From CAZCGA01 sp964498075 (GTDB lineage Bacteria > Desulfobacterota > Binatia > HRBIN30): a DNA stretch of 22,737 nucleotides. The DNA is taken from the NCBI GenBank assembly GCA_964498075.1, contig CAZCGA010000110.1, positions 1-22,737 of the forward strand, written 5' to 3'. Below the pieces are notes generated by a model, which was given only the letters and a program-made list of their open reading frames with translations, was not told where the DNA came from and ran no database searches. This document shows, piece after piece, positions 6,444 to 12,672 of this stretch. The position numbers were made by a program, and so were the translations under genes. Numbering within the stretch: position 1 is the stretch's first letter; each line of letters begins with the position of its first letter.

Positions 6444-6650
6444 ATGGGCAACCCTCGAAACCAGCTGTCTGCGGCGCTACTGGCCACGCTGAGCGTTTCG
6501 CTCGCGGTCGCAGCAACCGCCGCCTTTACGCCTATTGCCACCAGCACCGTGAACCTACCAGGACCGGTGTGCGCCGCTTATATCGGAACCGCATCCATCA
6601 CCATGCTCGATACGGCGACGAACAGCATCATTGGCAGCATCACTTTGGCG
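6444..6650 (+). pseudogene. Truncated YVTN beta-propeller gene, 5' part
   Basis: Starting at the ATG at 6444 there is a signal-peptide-like segment (residues about 8-27, LSAALLATLSVSLAVAATAA). It is followed by the first repeat unit ASITMLDTATNSIIGSITL, the same pattern as the secreted propeller at 3841-4806. After about residue 69 the repeat pattern stops. The frame stays open to 6890 but the product becomes Arg-rich and unlike a propeller. So only the export signal and the first half-blade remain. It is on the opposite strand to the intact paralogue and in another tRNA-flanked segment, and may be the stump left by a deletion. Confidence 0.6.
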
Positions 6651-6883
6651 ATGTCTTCGGTGAGCAGTTGTATGTTCGCCCTCCTTGCGCGGCGGGGCGA
6701 TCGACATTCGCGGCCGCGAGACGGAGCACGCGGGTGCCAAGCATGGGAACGGTGCGTACTGGGACCGAAGGTGATCGCCAAGCACGCCAGCGACAAGGAG
6801 CGACGATTGAACGGCCAGCGGGCGGCAGCTGCCGGACTCGATGATCTCAAGCGCTCGATCCCCGAGAGTGTCGATGACGGTTC

Positions 6884-7114
6884 TCAGTGACGCAGCAGCT
6901 TGATGAACTCGTCGGTTGTCAGGCCTGCCTGACGAATGATCTCGTAGAGCAGACCCCACTTGATATCGCCCCGGTGGAAGGGGACGGGGACAGGCCGCGG
7001 ACGGTCCGGGTGGCGGAAGAAGTAGTGCGAACCAGTCGTGTGGTCGAGGGTGAAGCCGGCGCGCTTGAGCGCTCGGATCACGTCGGCGGCCGTGCAGGAC
7101 GGCAGGCGACTCAT
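6884..7114 (-). CDS. hicA: HicA family mRNA interferase toxin
   Basis: This 76-residue toxin has the compact HicA layout. An N-terminal helix (AADVIRALKRAGF) is followed by the TTGSHYFFRHP strand with the catalytic histidine (His33), PVPVPFH, and the helix LLYEIIRQAGLTTDEFIKLL. HicA toxins have a double-stranded RNA-binding fold and cleave mRNA during translation. The start codon overlaps the hicB stop as ATGA. Length and key residue are intact, so it should be active. It lies next to the intact tRNA-Lys with hicB upstream, the reverse of the more common hicA-hicB order. Confidence 0.9.
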   Translation of the reverse strand: MSRLPSCTAADVIRALKRAGFTLDHTTGSHYFFRHPDRPRPVPVPFHRGDIKWGLLYEIIRQAGLTTDEFIKLLRH

Positions 7115-7404
7115 GCGCGAGCGAGATTAACCGCGATGCGCGTTGTCAGGGCCCCTTCGTGCTCGACGGGGATCGGCTCGCCATGCTTACGAAGGCTCTG
7201 CAGGTAGCCCCGAATGAGGTCTTCGGCCATCGCCCGAGCTTCCTCGAGCGTCTCGCCCTGAGTTGCGATGCCGTTCAGGGCGGGTACCTTCACGATGTAG
7301 CCACCCTCCTCGGCTGGCTCGAACTGGACCGTGTAGCGGTAGATCGCACTACGCACGGTTTCCGTGCGGGTTCGCTTAGTCTTGGTGGTGCGGGCCTTGG
7401 GCAT
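7111..7404 (-). CDS. hicB: HicB family antitoxin
   Basis: The 97-residue antitoxin has a basic N-terminal extension (residues 1-17, rich in Lys, Arg and Thr). It is followed by the partial RNase H-like fold of HicB: YTVQFEPAEEGGYIVKVPAL, GIATQGETLEEARAMAEDLI, then a helix GYLQSLRKHGEPIP. No clear C-terminal ribbon-helix-helix or helix-turn-helix domain is present, so it is a short form, and the basic N-terminus might supply DNA contact. It is the first gene of the hicBA operon and would neutralise HicA by direct binding. It shares its promoter layout with parDE (see 7413-7442). Confidence 0.88.
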   Translation of the reverse strand: MPKARTTKTKRTRTETVRSAIYRYTVQFEPAEEGGYIVKVPALNGIATQGETLEEARAMAEDLIRGYLQSLRKHGEPIPVEHEGALTTRIAVNLARA

Positions 7405-7412
7405 AGGCTCTT

Positions 7413-7442
7413 AGTGTAGCGCGCTCTAAGTCACGAAGTCGA
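7413..7442 (-). promoter_or_regulatory. hicBA promoter, sigma70-like
   Basis: On the minus strand TCGACT (7442-7437), an 18-bp spacer and TACACT (7418-7413) precede the hicB ATG by eight bases. The -10 hexamer and the very short leader match those of parDE. The palindrome AGCGCGCT (7418-7425) inside the spacer is a possible HicB operator. Confidence 0.45.
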
Positions 7443-7523
7443 GTGTTCGGCTGCCGGACGGCCGCCGTCAACAACGCGGAGAGAAGGGCGCAACGCTGAG
7501 CGCACTTCTCGACACTGAGGAAG

Positions 7524-7563
7524 TCCCGAACCCGGCACCCTGCACCCCGAACCCTGTAGAGAG
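7524..7563. repeat. Right-end GAACCC-type repeat beside intact tRNA-Lys
   Basis: The block CCCGAACCCGGCACCC plus CCCCGAACCCTGTAGAGAG recurs at 5203-5238 (with a 6-bp gap) and partly at 1-24. It always abuts the 3' end of a tRNA-Lys sequence. Its complement resembles the left-end block at 5091-5110 and 6167-6186, giving imperfect terminal inverted repeats. Short GAACCC-type repeats could also be a generic dispersed intergenic repeat of this genome. Confidence 0.6.
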
Positions 7564-7636
7564 TGAGCCGTGTTGGATTCGAACCAACGACCCTCTGCTT
7601 AAAAGGCAGATGCTCTACCTCCTGAGCTAACGGCTC
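7564..7636 (-). tRNA. tRNA-Lys (UUU anticodon)
   Basis: A complete 73-base tRNA folds by eye. It has a 7-bp acceptor GAGCCGT/ACGGCTC, D stem GCTC/GAGC with an 8-base loop, anticodon stem TCTGC/GCAGA around CTTTTAA (anticodon TTT), variable loop GGGTC, T stem GTTGG/CCAAC with loop TTCGAAT, and discriminator A. The 3' CCA is not encoded. It is the anchor of the array of partial copies that extends on its 3' side to the window start. Confidence 0.95.
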
Positions 7637-7739
7637 TCATTGTCCGGGAAGGTGCCTACCATGCCACGTTCTGCCGAGCCAGGAAAGTCCGCGAGGTGTG
7701 GTATGGTTCGCCTATGCTGAGTGACAGGAGGACGCTCCG

Positions 7740-8072
7740 ATGCTGGTGCGCAATCAAGAGCAGGTCGAGACCGTGACGTACGGCGGCGACGCCCAGGGCG
7801 TCGAGATGCGCCCGCTGATTACCGAGAAGGAAGGCGCACCGCACTTCGCCATGCGCGTCTTCACGCTCGATCCGGACGGCCACACGCCGTACCACTCGCA
7901 CGAGTGGGAGCACGAGGTGTATGTCCTCGCCGGCACGGGGCTCGTGCGCGGCAAGGACGGCGAGCGACCGCTACGACCCGGCGACGGCGTCTTCCTTGCG
8001 CCCTTTGAAGAGCACCAGTTCCGCGCCGGCACCGACGGGCTGCAGTTCATCTGCTGCGTCCCGCATCACTGA
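7740..8072 (+). CDS. Single-domain cupin protein
   Basis: The 110-residue product is a small cupin barrel. The first metal-binding motif is PYHSHEWEHEVYVLAGTG (about residues 51-68), with two histidines, a glutamate and a further His. The second is PGDGVFLAPFEEHQF (about 80-94), with the closing histidine. Together they give a 3-His/1-Glu type site, so a metal-dependent binding or dioxygenase-like role is possible, but small cupins have many functions and none can be assigned. A strong ribosome binding site (AGGAGG) precedes the ATG. The stop codon lies in the first copy of a 40-bp tandem repeat. It converges on the GH1 gene. Confidence 0.85.
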   Translation: MLVRNQEQVETVTYGGDAQGVEMRPLITEKEGAPHFAMRVFTLDPDGHTPYHSHEWEHEVYVLAGTGLVRGKDGERPLRPGDGVFLAPFEEHQFRAGTDGLQFICCVPHH

Positions 8073-8149
8073 GGTAGGGGCAACCCCCCGTTGGTTCCCC
8101 TTCTTTAGCTGAGGTAGGGGCAACCCCCCGTTGGTTCCCCTTCTTTAGC
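8070..8149. repeat. Perfect 40-bp tandem duplication
   Basis: 8070-8109 and 8110-8149 are identical, each starting TGAGGTAGGGGCAACCCC and ending TTTAGC. The first copy supplies the TGA stop of the cupin gene. Within each copy GGTAGGGGCA can pair with the complementary TGCCCCTACC at 8174-8183, so the array could form alternative hairpins. Confidence 0.95.
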
Positions 8150-8156
8150 CGCGGCA

Positions 8157-8178
8157 GGGCAGGCACGGGGGCCTGCCC
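8157..8178. terminator. REP-like palindrome between convergent genes
   Basis: GGGCAGGC (8157-8164) and GCCTGCCC (8171-8178) form an 8-bp stem with a 6-base loop. No T-run follows on either strand. It lies between the cupin stop and the GH1 stop (8179), and could act as a bidirectional transcript end or be a dispersed REP-type repeat. Confidence 0.5.
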
Positions 8179-9459
8179 CTACCTGTTGAATTGCTGCACC
8201 AGCGCCGGCGTCAGCCGCCGCTGGCGGATGATCTCCGCGAAGAAGCGGGCGCTCGGCCGCGGCGCCCGCGCCAGCGTTGTTCGATCGACTTCGATGAGGC
8301 CGAACTTCGGACCGTATCCGAAGTTCCACTCGAAGTTGTCCATCGTCGACCAGTAGAAGTAGCCGCGCACGTCGGCGCCGGCACGCCGCGCCTCATCGAC
8401 GGCCGCGAGGTGGTCGGCGATGTATCGCACCCGGATGCGATCGTCGTCGCAGGCCATGCCGTTCTCGGTGACGTATATCGGTAACCCGGTCTCGCTGGCC
8501 CGCTGCAACAGCGGCGCGAAGCCCTCCGGGTACACCTCCCAGCCCATCTGACTGAGCTGGCGATTGAGGTCTGCCGCGGCCGGTCCGGCGCTCTCCGCGT
8601 CGTAGCGCGTGCGCGAGTAATACTGGATGCCGACGAAGTTGGACGACGCCTGCAGTCCGGCGATCTCCTCGGCCGCGCGCCCGGGGTAGCTGAAGGTTCC
8701 CGTGCGCAGCGCGTTCAGCGACACGCCGTTGGTTTCGGCGTCGCGCAACGCCGCCAGGTCACGGTCGGCGGCGGACTCCGAACGGTACGGCTCGTGCGCC
8801 TGCACCGCCAAGGTAATCCCGACGAACGGCGTCCGGCGCGCGTTCCCCCGTAACGCTTCGGACGCCGCCGTGTGCGCCCGAAAGAGGTTGGTGAGTACGT
8901 CGGCGGCGACGTCGCGATCGGCCGTGCGCGGCGGGAAGTACCCGAAGCGGTAGCCCATCTCGGACACCACCGTCGGCTCGTTGATCGTGCACCAGTGGTC
9001 GACCACGTCACCGTACGCCCGCGCGACGCGTTCGACGAAGCGGCGGAACGCGTCGACGTTCTCCCGCCGCGTGAAGCCACCGCGCCGCGCGAACCACTGC
9101 GGTTGGGTGAAGTGGTGCAAGGTCACCCAGGGCTCGATATCCAGCTCGCGCAGCGTGCTGAGCACGGTGCGGTAGTGATCGATCTCGGCGGTCTGGATCT
9201 GCCCTTCCTCCGGCTCGATGCGGCTCCACTCGATCGACAGGCGATGCGCCGGTTGCCCGAGCGACTTGAGCAGCCGAAAGTCCTCGGCGAAGCGGTGATA
9301 GTGGTCGCAGGCGATCCCCGACGGCTCGACGGCGTTGGTGTCCGGCGCATGCTCGTGCGCCCACCAGTCGTTATGCACGTTGTTGCCTTCGATCTGATGC
9401 GCCGCTCCTGCGCTGCCGAAGACGAAGTCGGGTGGAAACTCGATGGTCGTCTGTGTCAT
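8179..9459 (-). CDS. GH1 beta-glucosidase/beta-glycosidase
   Basis: The 426-residue product is a glycoside hydrolase family 1 TIM barrel. FPPDFVFGSAGAAHQIEG (about 8-25) is the N-terminal family signature with the sugar-binding Gln. HWCTINEPTVV (about 155-165) carries the acid/base Glu161 after Asn160. YVTENGM (about 329-335) carries the nucleophile Glu332. DNFEWNFGYGPKFGL near the end holds the substrate-binding Trp and Glu. It should hydrolyse beta-linked glucosides or related sugars by a retaining mechanism. There is no signal peptide, so it is probably cytoplasmic and acts on imported di- or oligosaccharides or glycoconjugates. The ATG overlaps the upstream gene's stop as ATGA. Its stop codon sits at the edge of a palindrome. 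Confidence 0.95.
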   Translation of the reverse strand: MTQTTIEFPPDFVFGSAGAAHQIEGNNVHNDWWAHEHAPDTNAVEPSGIACDHYHRFAEDFRLLKSLGQPAHRLSIEWSRIEPEEGQIQTAEIDHYRTVLSTLRELDIEPWVTLHHFTQPQWFARRGGFTRRENVDAFRRFVERVARAYGDVVDHWCTINEPTVVSEMGYRFGYFPPRTADRDVAADVLTNLFRAHTAASEALRGNARRTPFVGITLAVQAHEPYRSESAADRDLAALRDAETNGVSLNALRTGTFSYPGRAAEEIAGLQASSNFVGIQYYSRTRYDAESAGPAAADLNRQLSQMGWEVYPEGFAPLLQRASETGLPIYVTENGMACDDDRIRVRYIADHLAAVDEARRAGADVRGYFYWSTMDNFEWNFGYGPKFGLIEVDRTTLARAPRPSARFFAEIIRQRRLTPALVQQFNR

Positions 9460-9704
9460 GGGCGTTGCCTCACTGTCTTCTCGTCCTGCAGATCGAAGAA
9501 GGCATCCAGGCTGAGCCCCAGCTGCTTCTTGATCTGCGCCAGCGATCCTTCGATGACGTGCAAGGTGATGCGCGTCCGGCTTCCGTCCGCCATGAGCACC
9601 TCACCGCGATTGACCTTGGCCACCATGCCCGGTTCGAACAGCCGCATCCCGTAGACCAGCACGCGTTTCCGTCCCCGACCTTCGATCACTCTCAACTGTG
9701 CCAT
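9456..9704 (-). CDS. Small conserved-looking protein of unknown function
   Basis: The 82-residue product begins MAQLRVIEGRGRKRVLVYG, a beta-rich start, followed by a short helix-like tail with LAQIKKQLGLSLDAFFDLQ. I do not recognise the family. The ATG at 9704 follows a good GGGGGTGAG; a GTG at 9722 is possible but less well placed. It lies between the CoA ligase (18 bp upstream) and the GH1 gene (4-bp overlap) on the same strand, so the three are probably co-transcribed. Small size and tight coupling suggest a structural or regulatory partner rather than an enzyme. Confidence 0.7.
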   Translation of the reverse strand: MAQLRVIEGRGRKRVLVYGMRLFEPGMVAKVNRGEVLMADGSRTRITLHVIEGSLAQIKKQLGLSLDAFFDLQDEKTVRQRP

Positions 9705-9722
9705 CTCACCCCCACTCAGCAC

Positions 9723-11318
9723 TCACGAATCAACCCTCAGGACTCTCTCTTCGGCCAGCGCCCGCAGCGCACGCTTGTCGACCTTGCCGCTACCCAGCAC
9801 CGGCAGCTCGGCTTCGCGGCAGAAGAAGATGTGGCGCGGCACCTTGTAGGTCGCCAACCGTGCCCGGCAGAAGGCAACCAGCTCGTCGGCTGCGCAGTGA
9901 TCGTCGCGCCGCACGACGAACGCGACGACGTTCTCCCCACGCGTCGGATGCGACACCCCGATGACGTGCGCGACCTTGACGTGCGGGTGCGCGTGCAGCG
10001 TAGTTTCCACTTCCGCCGCGGCAACGTTTACGCCCGCGGTCTTGATCACATCCTTGATGCGGCCGAGGAAGTGCAGGTGGCCGGTCGCATCGAGTCGCGC
10101 CAGATCGCCGGTGTGAAAGAAACCGTCGGCGTCGAAGCACTCGGCCGGCGACTGCTTGTAGTAGTGCGTCATCACGCTACTGCCGCGCACCAGCAGCTCC
10201 CCCTCCGTGTCGGGCGGCAGTGTCCGGCCGCTTTCCGGGTCGGCGATGCGGAACTCCAGCCCCGGCATCGCCCGCCCGTGCGAACCGGCGCGCACCGGCA
10301 GCGGATCATCGCACCGCGACGACGCCGCCATCGGCCCGGTCTCGGTCATACCCCACGTGCCGACCGCCTGATGGCCCGGCTGAAAGAGACGCGCCGCCCA
10401 CTTGGCCTGCGCACCGACCCCCTTGTGAAGCCGCAGCCTGGTGCGCGGAAAGTCCGGATGCGCCAGCAAGGCTTCGGCCTGGTGCGGCCATGCGAACAGC
10501 GTCGTGCAACCGTGCTCGGCCATGAGCTGCAAGGCCGCGCCCGCATCAAAGACTTCCTGCAGCAGCACCGCGCCACCGCGCGACAACGCCGCCAGCGCCA
10601 CCGCCACCAGGCCACCGGTGAAGAAGAAGGGCAGGTACCCCCAGGTGCGATCCTCGGGCGTCAGGCCGAGTCGGTCGGCGACGTTGTGCGCCGCCGTGAG
10701 CATGGTCGCGTGGGTATGCACGACGCCTTTCGGCGCCGCGGTGGTGCCTGAGGTAAAGAAGATCGCCGCGGCATCGGATGCGGCCACTTGCGCTTGCGCC
10801 GCCGCCAACCAGTCGTCGCGCCGCGTCGCGCCCTCGTCCAGCATCGTCTCGAAATCGAGCGCTGCAGCCGGGCGATCGTCGCCGCGTACGATCACGTGGC
10901 GCAGAGCCGGCAGCTCCGGTGCCGCCAGCGGGCGGGCACCATCAACCGCGGGACAGATCGAACGCAGCACCCGAGTGTAGTGGTGACTGAGAAAATGCGA
11001 GACCATGAGCAACACGGTCACGTCGGCGTGGCGCAGCGCATACTCCAGCTCGGGCTTGCGTAAGAGCGTATTGAGCGGCACCACGACAGCGCCGAGCTTC
11101 AGCGCACCGCAGGCGCATGCCAGCCATTCAGGCCGGTTGGGCATCAGGATGCCGACTCGCGTGCCCTTGGAGACGCCGCGGGCGGCCAAGCCCTTGGCGA
11201 CGCGGTTCGCCTGGTGTGCGAGCGCGGCGAAGCTGACGCGGCTCTCCGCGGAGATCAGCGCCGGCCGATCGCCGTGCTCGCGGGCCAGTGCATCGACCAG
11301 GTCGCCGATCGTGGTCAT
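9723..11318 (-). CDS. AMP-dependent acyl-CoA synthetase/ligase
   Basis: The 531-residue enzyme belongs to the ANL adenylating family, with the length of acyl-CoA ligases. Visible motifs are the P-loop TSGTTAAPKG (189-198), WGMTETG (322-328), the hinge region FHTGD (401-405), GRIKDVIKTAG (419-429) and the catalytic GKVDK (Lys515). It should activate a carboxylic acid to acyl-AMP and then to a CoA thioester. Substrate unknown; fatty or aromatic acids are likely. Odd points: the P-loop has Ala where Gly is usual (TSGTTG), and the usual GGxNI after the hinge reads AGVNV. The ATG at 11318 is preferred over a GTG at 11363 because the best promoter lies between them. First gene of a likely operon with the 82-residue protein and GH1. 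Confidence 0.92.
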   Translation of the reverse strand: MTTIGDLVDALAREHGDRPALISAESRVSFAALAHQANRVAKGLAARGVSKGTRVGILMPNRPEWLACACGALKLGAVVVPLNTLLRKPELEYALRHADVTVLLMVSHFLSHHYTRVLRSICPAVDGARPLAAPELPALRHVIVRGDDRPAAALDFETMLDEGATRRDDWLAAAQAQVAASDAAAIFFTSGTTAAPKGVVHTHATMLTAAHNVADRLGLTPEDRTWGYLPFFFTGGLVAVALAALSRGGAVLLQEVFDAGAALQLMAEHGCTTLFAWPHQAEALLAHPDFPRTRLRLHKGVGAQAKWAARLFQPGHQAVGTWGMTETGPMAASSRCDDPLPVRAGSHGRAMPGLEFRIADPESGRTLPPDTEGELLVRGSSVMTHYYKQSPAECFDADGFFHTGDLARLDATGHLHFLGRIKDVIKTAGVNVAAAEVETTLHAHPHVKVAHVIGVSHPTRGENVVAFVVRRDDHCAADELVAFCRARLATYKVPRHIFFCREAELPVLGSGKVDKRALRALAEERVLRVDS

Positions 11319-11328
11319 CCTGAGAGCG

Positions 11329-11357
11329 GCTATATGAAGTCGGGGGCCGACAGTCAA
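11329..11357 (-). promoter_or_regulatory. Promoter for the CoA ligase operon
   Basis: On the minus strand TTGACT (11357-11352), a 17-bp spacer and TATAGC (11334-11329) precede the ATG at 11318 by ten bases. Transcription should start close to the start codon. The upstream GTG at 11363 would lie outside the transcript. Confidence 0.6.
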
Positions 11358-11384
11358 AGGCACGCCCCTTGAGCTTTTGACTGT
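11350..11384. promoter_or_regulatory. Inverted repeat spanning both divergent -35 boxes
   Basis: ACAGTCAAAGG (11350-11360) and CTTTTGACTGT (11374-11384) are inverted copies with 10 of 11 matches, separated by 13 bp. Each arm contains one TTGACT -35 box, one facing each way. It could be a shared operator for one regulator, or symmetry arising from two back-to-back -35 elements. Confidence 0.5.
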
Positions 11385-11406
11385 GGTGCGTCAACTCAAC
11401 TAATAT
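11377..11406 (+). promoter_or_regulatory. Promoter for the aminotransferase operon
   Basis: TTGACT (11377-11382), an 18-bp spacer and TAATAT (11401-11406) match the sigma70 consensus closely. The start codon at 11430 follows with GGAGG at 11420-11424. It drives the aminotransferase and probably the two genes after it. Confidence 0.7.
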
Positions 11407-11429
11407 CACCGGAACATTTGGAGGACACC

Positions 11430-12665
11430 ATGAAGCCGTACGAGTTCACCAAGAGCCAGGCGCTGTTCGTGCGTGCCGCGAAGTATGTTCCCAACGGCAT
11501 CTACGGACATCAGACGCCCGCCATGCTGGTGCCGGGGTCGTATCCCTATTTCTACGAGCGCGGCGAGGGCGCGCACGTGTGGGACGTCGATGGCAACGAG
11601 TACATCGACTACATCTGCTCGTACGGCCCGATCGTCCTCGGCCACCGCCACCCGAAGGTGGAGGAAGCGGCGCTGGCACAGATGCGCAAGGGCAACTGCT
11701 TCAACGGGCCGACGGCGGTCTGGGCCGACCTGGCCGAGCACCTGGTGAACATCACGCCGTTCGCCGACTGGGCGGTATTCGCCAAGAACGGCTCGGACGT
11801 TTGCACCTGGGCGTTGGAGGTGGCGCGCGAGCACACCGGGCGCGCGAAGATCGTCATGGCGCAAGGCGCCTACCACGGGACGCACGCCTGGTGCACGCCG
11901 ATGCCCGCCGGCACGACGCCGGAAGATCGGGCGAATATCCTGACGTTCCAGTACAACGATCTGGCCGACCTGCGCCGCGTCGTCGAGGCGCACGCCGGCC
12001 AGGTGGCCGGCGTCATCATCAGCCCCTTCCGTCACGACGCCTTCCACGACCAGGAGCTGCCGCTCGAAGGGTTCCACCACGGGGTGCGCCAGCTGTGCGA
12101 CGAGAAGAAGATGGTGCTCATCCTCGACGATGTGCGCGCCGGCTTTCGCCTGCACCTCGGCGGCTCGGGCGAGTACTTCGGCATCCGCCCCGACCTTTCC
12201 TGTTACTGCAAGGCGATCGGCAATGGCTATCCGCTGGCGGCGTGTGTCGGCCGCGCGGCGTTGCGGCCTGCGGCAGAGAGTGTGTTCTTCACCGGCTCGT
12301 ACTTCACCAGCGCCGTGCCGTTGGCCGCGGCGCTGGCTTGCTTGAAGGAGCTGCAGGCGTCGGGTGGCATCGAGCACATGCGCAACGTCGGCACCATGCT
12401 GGGCCGCGGTCTCGAAGAGCAGGGGCGCAGCCATGGCCTGCCCATCACCATGTCGGGTCCACCGGCGATCCCGTTCATGAGCTTCAAGAACGACCGCGGC
12501 TTCGAGCGTAGCAAGATCTTCGGCGCGGCCTGCGCGGCGCGCGGCGTGTGGGTCCATCCGCATCACAACTGGTTCCTGTCGGCGGCGCATACCGACGCCG
12601 ACATTCGCCGCACGCTCGAGGTCACGGACGCGGCCTTTGCAGAAGTGAAGAAGCAGGTTGCGTAG
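11430..12665 (+). CDS. Class III aminotransferase, GSA-aminomutase-like
   Basis: The 411-residue enzyme is a PLP-dependent fold-type I protein of the class III (glutamate-1-semialdehyde aminomutase-like) group. Landmarks are VWDVDGNEYIDY (50-61), LGHRHP (70-75), KNGSD (119-123) for the phosphate cup, LDDVRAGFR (232-240) with the pyridine-binding Asp233, and CKAIGNGYP (260-268) with Lys261 as the likely Schiff-base lysine. It would aminate or isomerise an amino/keto substrate. A true HemL role is unlikely from the altered motifs: the usual DEV is DDV and the lysine context differs. The substrate is unknown. Start chosen at the ATG behind GGAGG; a TTG 12 bp upstream is disfavoured. AlkA-type glycosylase follows directly. 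Confidence 0.9.
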   Translation: MKPYEFTKSQALFVRAAKYVPNGIYGHQTPAMLVPGSYPYFYERGEGAHVWDVDGNEYIDYICSYGPIVLGHRHPKVEEAALAQMRKGNCFNGPTAVWADLAEHLVNITPFADWAVFAKNGSDVCTWALEVAREHTGRAKIVMAQGAYHGTHAWCTPMPAGTTPEDRANILTFQYNDLADLRRVVEAHAGQVAGVIISPFRHDAFHDQELPLEGFHHGVRQLCDEKKMVLILDDVRAGFRLHLGGSGEYFGIRPDLSCYCKAIGNGYPLAACVGRAALRPAAESVFFTGSYFTSAVPLAAALACLKELQASGGIEHMRNVGTMLGRGLEEQGRSHGLPITMSGPPAIPFMSFKNDRGFERSKIFGAACAARGVWVHPHHNWFLSAAHTDADIRRTLEVTDAAFAEVKKQVA

Positions 12666-12672
12666 CACCACT

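Larger units (their letters stand above)
6113..7601. mobile_element. tRNA-flanked segment with YVTN remnant and hicBA
   Basis: This segment of about 1.45 kb runs from tRNA fragment B2 to the equivalent part of the intact tRNA-Lys. Just inside each end lies one arm of an imperfect inverted repeat: ACAGGGTTCAGGGTGC at 6167-6182, and the complement of ACAGGGTTCGGGGTGC at about 7541-7556. Left and right ends are shared with the 240-bp unit at 5037-5276. Cargo is a truncated beta-propeller start and the hicBA module. No recombinase is present. Whether the whole segment moves as a unit is inferred from the paired ends only. Confidence 0.45.

Noticed and set aside
25..7636. CRISPR array
   Set aside because: The repeats are tRNA fragments at irregular kilobase spacing, with no short spacers and no cas genes.
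11319..11363. GTG start at 11363 for the CoA ligase
   Set aside because: It lies upstream of the best -35/-10 pair and adds residues absent from the usual N-terminus.
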